Source of the DNA: Pirellula sp.
Lineage (GTDB): Bacteria > Planctomycetota > Planctomycetia > Pirellulales > PNKZ01
Length of the DNA stretch: 64,000 nt
Direction: 5' to 3'
Assembly: GCA_013822735.1 (NCBI GenBank)
Contig: PNKZ01000001.1
Coordinates: 496,001-560,000 of the forward strand
Each line of letters begins with the position of its first letter. The stretch's first letter is position 1. A program made the translations under genes and the position numbers. The notes beneath the pieces were generated by a model. That model made no database searches, had not been told where the DNA came from, and saw nothing but the letters and a program-made list of their open reading frames with translations. This document shows positions 8,967 to 17,294 of this stretch, in pieces.

Positions 8967-9026
8967 GGCGGGACTCCGAGGAAGGAAGCGCGGAGCGAGC
9001 GGCGGGAGGGATCGACAAGCGATACC

Positions 9027-10904
9027 TTAGTGCGCCGCTGCGGCCGGAGCAACTTTCGTCGGGGCGCGATAGCGCTTTTCGATGAGCGCTTGCACTTGCT
9101 GCAGGCTTTCTTCGGGGGAGCTGCCCGACGATTCGATCGATTCGACGGCCGCGGCGAGGTCGTCGTCTTGCAGCGATTCGGCGAACCAGCGGGAAATGTC
9201 GTGCTGCTGCAGGTGATACTGCCACGTTTCCGGGTCGACCCCTTCGGCCATGAGCAGGAAGATGTCGAGATTCGGCGCACGGAGCTTGAGCTTGCCGGCC
9301 GGGCCGCGGAAGACGAACGTGTCGTCGGGCGGGAGGCGCCCTTCGAGCGAACGGCGGAGGTGACGGGCCCGATCGCTGCGCGTGGGAGTGGGGCGGACGG
9401 CTTGCGCGGCCTTCGCGCCGCGCTGGTAGACGAGCACCTCGCCGTGCCGCAGATGGAACGGAGCGCCGTCGGACGGTGCTCCGTTGGACGGTGCACCGTG
9501 CGGGACCGGCTCGGGCGCGGCGTCGCCGGTGAGCTCGGTGAATTCACGCAGGACGGCGCGCGGGTCGGGCCCGACGGTGACGACGGTTTGCATTTTCGCG
9601 AGCACGGCGGGAGCGACTTCCGCCGGCCGGTCGGCGGCCAGGAGTAGGCGATCGAGCAATGCGGGGTCGAACGGTTGCGCGAGTTTGAGCGCGTCGGGAG
9701 TCCAGTCGCGCGGGAAGAGGGTTTGCGCTTCGTCGACGAGTATCCAATGCGGCCGGCCGGTGGCGATGCGCATTTCCAACAGCCGCGCGAGCAGCGCATG
9801 GAACAACTTCGGGCGCTCGGCCGGCGGCAGGCCGGAGAGATTGACGACGAGATTGCTCTTCGGGTTCTTGAGCACTTGCAGCGCTTCGTCGAGCGACGGC
9901 GGGGCGTCGCTCTTGCCGAGGACGGTGCCGCCGAAGAGGCTCGCGCCGGCCGAGAGGGCGAAGTCTCCTTCGGGATCGATCGTGCAATGTTGGTAGCCGT
10001 GATCGCCGAGGCGTTCGGCGAGGCCGGCGGCGATGTTCGACTTGCCCGAGCCTTTAGGGCCGGCGATAAGCACGCCGTTGTCGAAGGGAGAGAGGCGAAG
10101 TTCGTGCGGAGCGGCGACCGATTTCGCGACGGCGACTTGCGCGGCGGCGGCCGGTTTGCCGTTGCGCAGCGTATCTGCGCCGCTGCGCGTGGTGCCGAGG
10201 AGGAACTGGTGCCGCAGCGCGCGGCCGGCGAAGTCGGAGAGGTCGTCGGCCAGGATATGGTCGATGAGCTCGGCGACGCCGGCGCCGTGGTCGTTGGCGA
10301 GCACGAGATCGGCGCGATCTTTGAGCGACGGCAGCGCGTTGGCGACGGCCGCGGAGAATTCGCAGGTATTGAGAAACGCGTGGTCGTTTTCGGCGTCGCC
10401 CACGCCGACGACTTCGTGCGGGGAGAGGCCCAAGCGTTCGAGGGCCGCGGCGAGGCCGGTCGCTTTGTTGACCGCGGCCGGCAAGATCATGACGGCCCCC
10501 TTGTTGAAGATGACGTGCAACTCCAGGCCGAGATCGCGGATAACGGCGAGCACCGTGCCTTCGTGCGGCTCCCACGTGGCGACGATGCAGCCGCCGACGC
10601 TGATGCGATCGACGCCGCGGCGGCGAAGCTCGTCGACGAACTCCGGCGGCGGGGCTTCGCCGAGCAGCGTGCTCTGGCCGTCGGACGGACGAAAAAGCTC
10701 GGCGCCGTTTTCGGCGACGATAAGTTCGAACAAGTCGAGCCGGGGACAAGTGAGCTTCAGATCGGCCATCTCACGGCCGGTGACCATGATGAGGGTTCGG
10801 CCTGCGCTGCGCCAGCGTTCGAGCGCGGCAACGGTCGCGGGATCGACGACGCCGTGCGTGGCGATGGTGCCGTCGTAATCGGTGGCGAGAGCGCGGTAAC
10901 GCAT
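9027..10904 (-). CDS. HAD-IIB phosphatase fused to HerA-like P-loop ATPase
   Basis: 625 residues. Residues 1 to about 220 are a complete HAD-IIB hydrolase: DYDGT (nucleophile D9 and acid D11), VTGR near 41-44, K147 in NKATG, and GDAEND at 169-174. A linker follows, then a P-loop NTPase with Walker A GPKGSGKS (282-289) and Walker B HWILVDEA (386-393), resembling the HerA or VirB4-like DUF87 class. Such fusions exist in databases, but I know of no assigned role. The C-terminus (from about 520) includes GEVLVYQRG, as in ATPases of this type. A GAATGCT heptamer element lies just upstream of the start. Confidence 0.8.
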   Translation of the reverse strand: MRYRALATDYDGTIATHGVVDPATVAALERWRSAGRTLIMVTGREMADLKLTCPRLDLFELIVAENGAELFRPSDGQSTLLGEAPPPEFVDELRRRGVDRISVGGCIVATWEPHEGTVLAVIRDLGLELHVIFNKGAVMILPAAVNKATGLAAALERLGLSPHEVVGVGDAENDHAFLNTCEFSAAVANALPSLKDRADLVLANDHGAGVAELIDHILADDLSDFAGRALRHQFLLGTTRSGADTLRNGKPAAAAQVAVAKSVAAPHELRLSPFDNGVLIAGPKGSGKSNIAAGLAERLGDHGYQHCTIDPEGDFALSAGASLFGGTVLGKSDAPPSLDEALQVLKNPKSNLVVNLSGLPPAERPKLFHALLARLLEMRIATGRPHWILVDEAQTLFPRDWTPDALKLAQPFDPALLDRLLLAADRPAEVAPAVLAKMQTVVTVGPDPRAVLREFTELTGDAAPEPVPHGAPSNGAPSDGAPFHLRHGEVLVYQRGAKAAQAVRPTPTRSDRARHLRRSLEGRLPPDDTFVFRGPAGKLKLRAPNLDIFLLMAEGVDPETWQYHLQQHDISRWFAESLQDDDLAAAVESIESSGSSPEESLQQVQALIEKRYRAPTKVAPAAAAH

Positions 10905-10918
10905 GGGGTTGCTCTAGT

Positions 10919-11016
10919 GGTGAATGCTGAATGTCTGAATACGGAATGCCGAACAAATGAAATGCTTCGCTAGGCCGCCTACTGTTCAGCATTCAGTCAT
11001 TCAGCACTCGGCATTC
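10919..11016. repeat. Heptamer-arm hairpin element, GAATGCT family
   Basis: The left arm 10919-10953 reads GAATGCT, GAATGTC(T), GAATACG, GAATGCC. The right arm 10983-11016 is the complement (CAGCATT, CAGTCATT, CAGCACT, CGGCATT). The two are separated by about 30 nt and can fold into a long imperfect hairpin. It fills nearly the whole gap between two minus-strand genes; the left arm lies 15 nt upstream of the HAD-ATPase start. Confidence 0.8.
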
Positions 11017-11020
11017 GTCT

Positions 11021-11758
11021 CTACGCTTCCACGGCGCGCGGCAATTCTTCGGCCGGGAAGACGCTGAGTTCGGGGTTTTCCGGCGGGGCGGCGGGCGTGT
11101 GTACTTGGGCGTCGTCCCACATCCGCACGCCGCCGATGTAAGCGTTGAAATTGCTGCCGAGGCGGCAACCCTCGGGGAGCTCGGTGAGCCTCTTGGCGTT
11201 GCCGCCGCCGAGCACGACGTAGTCGGCCATGAACGCCTCGCGCCAGACGGCAGCGGCGTCGAACACGGCGCGGCGCCAACGTTTCTCCCCGTGCAGCTCG
11301 AGCCCCTTGCGGCAGAGATAATGATTGAAGGTTTCACCGCGGTGGAACTTGATGTGCCCGAGCGCGAGCGGGATGATCGCGCGATCGTGAATAAAGGCGG
11401 TGCCCATGCCGGTGCCGAGGCCGATGTAGAGCATCTTGCCCCCTTCATAACTGCCGAGGGCTTGCATGCAGGCGTCGTTGGCCACGCGCACCGGCTTGCC
11501 GAAGGCCATGCCGAAATCGAAGCCGACCCAGCCCGGGCCGAGATTGAACGGCTCGCTCTTGGGGGCGTTGTGGAGGATCTCGCCGGGAAAGCCGATCGAG
11601 ACGCGGTCGTAGTTCCAATCGCCCGCCGCTTCCTGCATCCCTTCCACGAGCAACTTCGGCGTAAGATCTTTGCCCGAGGGAAACTTGGTTTTCTCTTGGG
11701 CTTCGGTTTTCCAAAGCTTCACGTTGGTGCCGCCGATGTCGACCACGAGAACATTCAT
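11021..11758 (-). CDS. ROK-family sugar kinase, polyphosphate-glucokinase-like
   Basis: 245 residues. The N-terminal phosphate loop is VDIGGTNVK. The second phosphate-binding region is GLGTGMGTAFI, and a third Gly-rich loop is VVLGGGNAKRL. The length and DIGGTNVK signature match the PPGK-like branch of ROK glucokinases, which phosphorylate glucose with polyphosphate or ATP. The Zn-binding Cys cluster of many ROK regulators is absent. Cytoplasmic. The phosphodonor cannot be decided from sequence. Confidence 0.8.
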   Translation of the reverse strand: MNVLVVDIGGTNVKLWKTEAQEKTKFPSGKDLTPKLLVEGMQEAAGDWNYDRVSIGFPGEILHNAPKSEPFNLGPGWVGFDFGMAFGKPVRVANDACMQALGSYEGGKMLYIGLGTGMGTAFIHDRAIIPLALGHIKFHRGETFNHYLCRKGLELHGEKRWRRAVFDAAAVWREAFMADYVVLGGGNAKRLTELPEGCRLGSNFNAYIGGVRMWDDAQVHTPAAPPENPELSVFPAEELPRAVEA

Positions 11759-12318
11759 AGAAGTGGAGGGGCAAAGGGTGAGGGGACAGGGGTGAGTGAA
11801 CGCAGGGCGATGCGGCGATTTAGAGTTTGCTGCGCGTTGCGTTGTTCATTGTTCATTTACCCGCGGAGCTTGCTCCGCGCGTAGCGTGTTCCGTGATCAA
11901 CGTTGGCTTGCACATGGCATGCCGAGTTGTCGACGCGTGCGGTTTGGGATCGCGCACGAATGTTGAACAACCGTGCTGCGCGACGATTGTTCGCCCTGAG
12001 AGCGTTTGGCGCAGCGGCACTGCCGGCGCAGGAAAAGGCGGCTTGGTTGCCCATTGTCCAACATCGCGCCAAGCCGCTGGTTTTCCGCACGTTCGCTCGC
12101 CGCGCACGCGCTTGTCCTAGGCTGATTACGCCTCCATGGGCGCGGCGGCATATGAGTTGCTTCCCTTCGGCGATACGCGGAGCGGGTATCGTCGCGTCGT
12201 CTTGCGAAAGTCGACGACGGCGTCCCCTCCGTGCCATTTCTACGATCGGCGCTGCCGATCGGAATCACGTCTATCGACGATTCCGTTGCCTTACTCGTTT
12301 GTTTGAGGAGACCTGTTT
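11759..12318. other. 560-bp intergenic region, no gene recognised
   Basis: This gap lies between the divergent ROK kinase and PRC-barrel genes. It contains a small REP-like hairpin at 11862-11882 (CCGCGGAGCTTGCTCCGCG), related to the larger element at 54598. Short ORFs on both strands overlap one another and lack family features or start signals, so they are treated as noise. The promoter region for the PRC-barrel gene must be here, but no clear -35/-10 pair was found. Confidence 0.5.
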
Positions 12319-13161
12319 ATGAGCCTGACACGATTCTTGATGAGCTTCGCCGCCGCCTGTGCGCTGGCCGCTCCCACGTTTGCCGCCGACGCACCCGCCG
12401 CGGCACCCAGTGCTTCGCCGGCGCAAACGCCCGGCATGATCCATCGCTATAGCGATCTGACGAGCATGACCGTTGAAAACACCAGCGGCGAAAAACTCGG
12501 CAAGATCGTCGATGTCGTCTACGACCAAAAGAGCGGCAAAGTCCGCTATGCCGCCGTTTCGTTCGGCGGCTTCCTCGGCGTGGGCGATAAGCTCTTCGCC
12601 GTACCGTGGAGCGCCCTCAAGCATCAGAACGACACGGTGAACAACACGCACCGCGTCGTGATGAATGCCGACAAGCAATCGCTGGAGAAGGCTCCCGGAT
12701 TTGATGCGGACAACTGGCCGAACGTCGGCGATGCGGCTTGGTCGGCCGGCGTCGATAAGTTCTACGGCGATGCACACGGCATTACCGCCGCTGCCGGCGA
12801 GCCGGGCTATCGCTTGAGCCGTATCGTCGGGATGGACGTTCGCAACGACGCCGGTGAAAACCTCGGCGAGATCAATGACGCCGTGATCGACGTCGACAAC
12901 GCTCAGGTCGGCTACTTCGCCGTGTCGTTCGGCGGCTTCCTGGGTGTCGGCAATAAGTTGTTCGCCGTGCCGTTCGGCCAAGCGCGCGTGGCCCACAATG
13001 CGGAAGACAAGGACTATCACGTGGTGATGAACGTCGACAAGGCGGCCCTGGAAAAGGCGCCGAGCTTCGACAAGGCCCATTGGCCGAACATGGCCGACCC
13101 GAACTGGGACCGTGAAGTTCGCGACTTCTACAGCAACCGGCCGGCCCAAGCGGCGAAATAA
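12319..13161 (+). CDS. Exported protein with two PRC-barrel domains
   Basis: 280 residues with a signal peptide (MSLTRFLMSFAAACALAAPT, cleavage at TFAAD). Two copies of a PRC-barrel-like unit follow. The first has SGEKLGKIVDVVYDQKSGKV then VSFGGFLGVGDKLFAVPW; the second has AGENLGEINDAVIDVDNAQV then VSFGGFLGVGNKLFAVPF. The second half of each repeat ends in a KAPxFDxxxWPN motif. PRC barrels are small beta domains seen in the photosynthetic reaction centre H subunit and RimM; exported tandem forms have no known specific role. GAGGAG about 10 nt upstream supports the start. A strong terminator follows. Confidence 0.85.
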   Translation: MSLTRFLMSFAAACALAAPTFAADAPAAAPSASPAQTPGMIHRYSDLTSMTVENTSGEKLGKIVDVVYDQKSGKVRYAAVSFGGFLGVGDKLFAVPWSALKHQNDTVNNTHRVVMNADKQSLEKAPGFDADNWPNVGDAAWSAGVDKFYGDAHGITAAAGEPGYRLSRIVGMDVRNDAGENLGEINDAVIDVDNAQVGYFAVSFGGFLGVGNKLFAVPFGQARVAHNAEDKDYHVVMNVDKAALEKAPSFDKAHWPNMADPNWDREVRDFYSNRPAQAAK

Positions 13162-13241
13162 CGCGCTGTGAATTTCAGATTCACATCGCGATCACGATAG
13201 CGGTCGGCAGCGAACTTCAACTTCGGCCGACTGCATCAGGA

Positions 13242-13292
13242 CGACGCCTGCGACGATCCCACCCGGGGCAGTCGCAGGCGTCGCTGTTTTTG
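13242..13292 (+). terminator. Rho-independent terminator after PRC-barrel gene
   Basis: A perfect 13-bp inverted repeat, CGACGCCTGCGAC (13242-13254) and GTCGCAGGCGTCG (13271-13283), has a 16-nt loop and is followed by CTGTTTTTGG. It lies 80 nt after the stop of the PRC-barrel gene. Confidence 0.85.
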
Positions 13293-13296
13293 GGGA

Positions 13297-13331
13297 AGAC
13301 TGCAGACTGGAGACCGCAGACAGGAGACGCC
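13297..13331. repeat. Single-arm heptamer array, GACTGCA family
   Basis: Five consecutive 7-bp units: GACTGCA, GACTGGA, GACCGCA, GACAGGA, GACGCCC. No complementary arm was found nearby. It lies directly after the terminator. Confidence 0.75.
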
Positions 13332-13615
13332 CGACGACGCCTCGACACCGTCGGAACCGGACGCCGAGCGCATTAATTCGCCACGTCTGACGGAGCGGCT
13401 CCGCATCGCGGCTAACGATTCCGAATCGCCGCCCGGCATCCCTAGCGCAGTCAAAAAGACTGCACCCATCTCAAAACGGGCCGGTGAACGACCAGCTGGT
13501 CAACGGCCAACACGCCACCAGTCCCTTGATCGCTTCCGTCACGCAAAACTTAATTTCCCGCAAAACAGCCCATTTTTGTGCGAGTGGACACTCTGGTTAT
13601 GCCGGTTGTAACGAT

Positions 13616-13633
13616 TTGGCACGCCGGTTGCTT
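13616..13633 (+). promoter_or_regulatory. Sigma-54 promoter
   Basis: TTGGCACGCCGGTTGCTT matches the RpoN consensus TGGCACG-N4-TTGCW at all defined positions. GG (13618-13619) and GC (13630-13631) are separated by exactly 10 bp. Transcription would start near 13643, giving a leader of about 75 nt to the small gene at 13718. An enhancer site for the activator was not identified. Confidence 0.8.
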
Positions 13634-13717
13634 CTAATGGGCATCAACCTGAAACGGAAACTCGCCAGTTCGGCCTGTCTCCTTTCGCGATAAGAAATCG
13701 AACAAGGAACTGCCACC

Positions 13718-13903
13718 ATGATCGCCCACGTTGAACGCCCTGTTGCCCGCCGCACGACGCAAGACCCCACCCCTTCGGAAATCGCTCGCCGTGCCGCCGC
13801 GATTCGCCGCAACTGGAGTTCGGCCGAACGGAACCTGCGAGCCCACTTGGCTTCGCTTTATCAACTCCGTCTGTTGGATTGCAACCTGGCGGAGGCGGCC
13901 TAA
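13718..13903 (+). CDS. Small hypothetical protein behind a sigma-54 promoter
   Basis: 61 residues, no signal peptide or membrane segment. The central part (IARRAAAIRRNWSSAERNLR) is strongly basic and helical. I recall similar RxxWSxxER strings in small planctomycete proteins, but no function is known to me. AAGGAA about 8 nt upstream supports the ATG. The gene is isolated: terminator and heptamers are upstream, and about 200 bp of empty sequence follows. The sigma-54 control suggests response to a specific signal. Confidence 0.65.
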   Translation: MIAHVERPVARRTTQDPTPSEIARRAAAIRRNWSSAERNLRAHLASLYQLRLLDCNLAEAA

Positions 13904-14111
13904 CTCAGCAGGGCCCGGCTTCCGGCCGAGCGGAATGCGACGCAGCGCTCTCCCGCTGCGTGCATCGGCTTGGGGATGCCGGGCAGAAGTCGGTCGGCTC
14001 GGGCCCGTCTGCCCTGTGAGGCCCGCGCGGTTGTTATCATGCAGCGTAGCCGGATGCGTCCGGCGTACTTGATACGATCGACACCGCGACTCCGCCGCCG
14101 AAGGTTTCCGT

Positions 14112-15350
14112 TTGTTCACGCTTTGGCAATCGCTCACTCCCGACGGCCGTCTGCTGTTTGCGGCTCGCTCGTTGCGCCTCTTCGCCTACGGCTTTCTCTC
14201 GGTCGTTTTGGCGCTCTATTTAAAGTCGATCGGCCTGAGCGATGCCGACGTCGGCCTGCTCCTTTCGCTGACGCTGCTCGGCGACACCGTGATCTCGCTC
14301 TGGATCACGACCACGGCCGACCATTGGGGCCGGCGCCGCATGTTGTTGCTCGGCGCGCTGCTGATGCTCTTCGCCGGCGCGCTCTTCGCGGTCACGCGGC
14401 GCTTTGAGTGGTTGCTCGTCGCAGGCATTGTGGGCGTCATTAGCCCCAGCGGCAAAGAAGTGGGGCCGTTTCTCTCGATCGAGCAAGCGGCGCTCGCGCA
14501 GATTGTTCCCGGCGACCTGCGGACCGACGTCTTCGCTTGGTACAACCTCGCCGGTTCGTTCACGACGGCGGTCGGCGCCTTCTGCGGCGGCGCGGCGACG
14601 CAATATATGGAAAACTCCGGCGTGGTCGGGCCCGACGTTTTCCGGCCCGTCATCTGGGGCTATGCCGTGGCCGGCATCTTGTTGGCGGCGCTCTTTCTGT
14701 GGCTGACGCCGGCCGTCGAACATCCGCCGCGCGCGTCGGACAGCCCGGCGCCGCCGGCCGCGCGGTTCGGCTTCGGTCTCCACAAGTCGCGCGGCGTGGT
14801 CGCCAAACTCTCGGCCCTGTTCGCGCTCGACGCCTTCGCCGGCGGGTTCATCATCGATAGCCTCGCGGCGTTGTGGCTCGTGCGCCGGTTCGACGCCGAT
14901 CCGCTTATGATCGGCACGGTCTTCTTTTGGACGAATCTCCTGGGCGGGCTTTCCGGTCTCGCCGCGGCCAAGCTCGCGCGCAAATTCGGCCTCGTCAACA
15001 CGATGGTGTTCACGCATCTGCCGTCGAACGTGCTGCTGATCCTCGTGCCGCTGATGCCGAACCTCTGGTCGGCCGCCGCGATGCTCTTCGCACGCTCCTG
15101 CATTTCGCAAATGGATATTCCCACGCGGCAAGCTTACACGATGGCGGTCGTGGAGCCCGACGAACGCTCCGCGGCGTCCGGCGTCACCACCGTGGCCCGA
15201 TCGCTGGGAGCGAGCCTATCGCCGCTCTTGGTCGGCCCGATGCTGGCCAATCCGGCGCTCTTGGGCCTACCGTTCTTCCTCGCCGGCGGCATCAAAATCA
15301 TCTACGACCTGCTGCTCTACCGGCAATTCGTGAAGGTCCCCGAGCGGTGA
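14112..15350 (+). CDS. MFS transporter
   Basis: 412 residues, 12 predicted membrane segments by eye, with the cytoplasmic loop 2-3 signature DHWGRRRML after the second helix. The second half has a matching loop, AKLARKFGLVN. The start is TTG at 14112, preceded by GAAGG about 8 nt upstream; no ATG lies between it and the first helix. The substrate is unknown; it looks like a drug or sugar efflux-type permease. Inner membrane. No neighbouring gene indicates a substrate. Confidence 0.85.
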   Translation: MFTLWQSLTPDGRLLFAARSLRLFAYGFLSVVLALYLKSIGLSDADVGLLLSLTLLGDTVISLWITTTADHWGRRRMLLLGALLMLFAGALFAVTRRFEWLLVAGIVGVISPSGKEVGPFLSIEQAALAQIVPGDLRTDVFAWYNLAGSFTTAVGAFCGGAATQYMENSGVVGPDVFRPVIWGYAVAGILLAALFLWLTPAVEHPPRASDSPAPPAARFGFGLHKSRGVVAKLSALFALDAFAGGFIIDSLAALWLVRRFDADPLMIGTVFFWTNLLGGLSGLAAAKLARKFGLVNTMVFTHLPSNVLLILVPLMPNLWSAAAMLFARSCISQMDIPTRQAYTMAVVEPDERSAASGVTTVARSLGASLSPLLVGPMLANPALLGLPFFLAGGIKIIYDLLLYRQFVKVPER

Positions 15351-15412
15351 ATGTTGTTCTCGGCGATCGCCCTGTTGCTCGGCGCCGTATGCCTCACAGG
15401 TAGAAGAGGTTT

Positions 15413-16960
15413 TTACTCGGCCTTGCGTGGAAGCGGGAAAGTTTCGCCTTGCAGTTGTCTATTGGGTCCGTCCGGCAAGCGTTGGGCAACTAGCGGCAAC
15501 TTACTTCGCCAAGCCCAAGCGGCGGCGAGTGCGTCGGCGTTGAACGCGATCGGCACCGTGCGCACGTCGTCGCGACGGAAGTCGCCGGGGAGCCGACTAT
15601 ATTTGTAGGCTGCCGTGAATCCGCCGGTGAAGGGTTCGTTGCGATCGTCGGCGAGCATCGAGTTCGGCACGGTCACGTAGAACGTGTCGTGCTTGGCAAA
15701 GCATCCTTCACCGGCCCGCAGCAATTGCTTCCGCAGGAACAGGCCGCGGTACAACTCGCGGGCCGTGTATTCGCCGGGGTCGACGTACGTGATTTTCTCC
15801 GCAATGAGCGAGGCGTACGGTTGTCGGCCCGAGGCATCGCGATAGGTGCGCAGGCGCTGAAAGGCCGCATCGATCGGGGCGACGGCGAGCGGGTAATGCG
15901 TGCAGCCGAGCACGACCGTCGCGATCGGCTTCGTCGCGCCGCTCCGTTGATAGGCATCGACGAGTGTGGCGACGTCGTAGCGAATGTAATTGTCGACCGA
16001 GTTGAGCCGGACGTTCGCCAGGTCGTTCAGATCGCCGACGATCGCTTGCTTGTCGAAGCCGTAGACGTTGAGCAGGGCGCGTTGCAGAGTCGCTTGTTTG
16101 TTCGCGCCCGACGGGCCTTGATACGGCGCAGATTGCTCCGACGGCGTGGTGACGAACGCCGGGTTGCTTTCAATCGCCCCGGCGAGGCCGACGCTGCCTT
16201 GTTGGCAAACGACCGGCACTTGCAAACCTTGCTGCCCGGCGAGCCGCGCGATGGTCTTGGGATAGGCGTTGCTGGAGCAGGTGCCGACCGTGGCGAGCAC
16301 GGCCGCCGCGCCGGCGGTAGTGTCATTGCGCATGGCGTCGATCACGCCGTGGCCGCCGGCTTCGACGACGCCGACCACCAAGAGCGGAATCTTCCACTTC
16401 TCGAGCGCCGCGCGAATGTCGTCGAGCCCGTAGGCCGTGGCGGTGTTGCAGGCGATGACGATCGCCTTCACCGGCGGCTTGTCGCGTTTCGGCGGATCGG
16501 TCGGCAGCGCTCCGTAGTAGCGGTCGCCGAGAAGGAAGAGAGCATCGCGCAAGATCAGCTCGCGCATGAAGTCGACGCGACCGGCGGAGCCGTAGTTGCC
16601 GTACGGCATGTTGGCCTGATCGCCCAGGTAGATGAAGCGTTCATTTTGGAAGTCGGGCTTGCCGTCGGCGCCGGGTGCTCCCGTGCCGTTATGGTGTTGA
16701 TCGAGTTTGAGGATCGCTTCGAGCACGGTGAGCCCGCCGATGCCGGAGTCGAACACGCCGATCGGCAGCGTGCGTAGCTCGGCGGGGTCGGTCGCGGCGG
16801 CGGCGTACGTATCCCAAGGAATAGAAGCGACGGCATCGGGCTCGCGATGGCCCGCGACGTGCGCGACGATCGCGGGGAGGTCGTCAGCGGCGGCGCTGCC
16901 GTTGGGAAGTAAACCGATACCGACGACGAAACACCAAGACGTGATGATCAATCGCACCAT
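15413..16960 (-). CDS. Exported glutamate-racemase-like protein
   Basis: 515 residues, about twice the size of MurI. The ATG at 16960 is chosen because GAGGAG lies 8 nt upstream and the product begins with a signal peptide (MVRLIITSWCFVVGIGLLPN, cleavage near SAAAD); a start at 16993 is less likely. The racemase core is complete: GVFDSGIGGLTVL, IACNTATA with the first catalytic Cys, and LGCTHYPL with the second. Long insertions separate these blocks. MurI interconverts L- and D-glutamate in the cytoplasm for peptidoglycan; this one should act outside the inner membrane, on Glu, Asp or another amino acid. Confidence 0.8.
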   Translation of the reverse strand: MVRLIITSWCFVVGIGLLPNGSAAADDLPAIVAHVAGHREPDAVASIPWDTYAAAATDPAELRTLPIGVFDSGIGGLTVLEAILKLDQHHNGTGAPGADGKPDFQNERFIYLGDQANMPYGNYGSAGRVDFMRELILRDALFLLGDRYYGALPTDPPKRDKPPVKAIVIACNTATAYGLDDIRAALEKWKIPLLVVGVVEAGGHGVIDAMRNDTTAGAAAVLATVGTCSSNAYPKTIARLAGQQGLQVPVVCQQGSVGLAGAIESNPAFVTTPSEQSAPYQGPSGANKQATLQRALLNVYGFDKQAIVGDLNDLANVRLNSVDNYIRYDVATLVDAYQRSGATKPIATVVLGCTHYPLAVAPIDAAFQRLRTYRDASGRQPYASLIAEKITYVDPGEYTARELYRGLFLRKQLLRAGEGCFAKHDTFYVTVPNSMLADDRNEPFTGGFTAAYKYSRLPGDFRRDDVRTVPIAFNADALAAAWAWRSKLPLVAQRLPDGPNRQLQGETFPLPRKAE

Positions 16961-17031
16961 GCCGCGTCTCCTCAGGAGGGAAGCTGCGAACATTGTAGCC
17001 GGAATTCGGGCGTGGAAACGTGTGACGAAAA

Positions 17032-17076
17032 CTCCTCTCCCACTGGGAGAGGATGCCCGTAGGGCAGGTGAGGGTC
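17032..17076. repeat. Small hairpin repeat (CTCTCCC/GGGAGAG type)
   Basis: CTCTCCCACTGGGAGAG forms one hairpin, and GCCCGTAGGGC forms a second beside it, followed by AGGTGAGGG. It is a REP-like unit of a type seen widely in bacterial intergenic DNA. A related C-rich/G-rich unit is at 62560. Confidence 0.6.
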
Positions 17077-17156
17077 GCGCGGCATGACGCTTGGTAACGG
17101 GCCGGAGTCGACGGCAAATCGGGCGAAGTCTCGGAGGATCGCATCGTCCGGCTGCA

Positions 17157-17232
17157 TTATTTAGCTCGCCGTTATTTAGCCCGCTGTCGGCGACGGCGGG
17201 CGGCCCCCGGTCGCCGACCGGGGGCTAAATAG
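17157..17232. repeat. Dispersed REP element of the RAYT-associated family
   Basis: A half-repeat (ATTATTTAGCTCGCCG) is followed by a full element in inverted orientation (17173-17232): TATTTAGCCCGC, two hairpins, then GGGGGCTAAATAG. Both ends here carry the TTTAGC foot. It lies 10 kb from the RAYT gene, which shows that copies occur away from it. Confidence 0.85.
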
Positions 17233-17294
17233 GGGGAAACGCGAGGATTCGTTTGTCGCCTTAGCAAGCGACTTGCGGCGATTAGAATGGGGCG

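Noticed and set aside
8004-9647. 547-codon open frame on the plus strand
   Set aside because: It lies antisense to two well-supported genes (propeller protein and HAD-ATPase). High-GC genomes give long shadow frames; there is no family match.
11903-12322. Candidate genes in the 560-bp gap before the PRC-barrel gene
   Set aside because: Overlapping frames on both strands, no start signals and no recognisable protein features.
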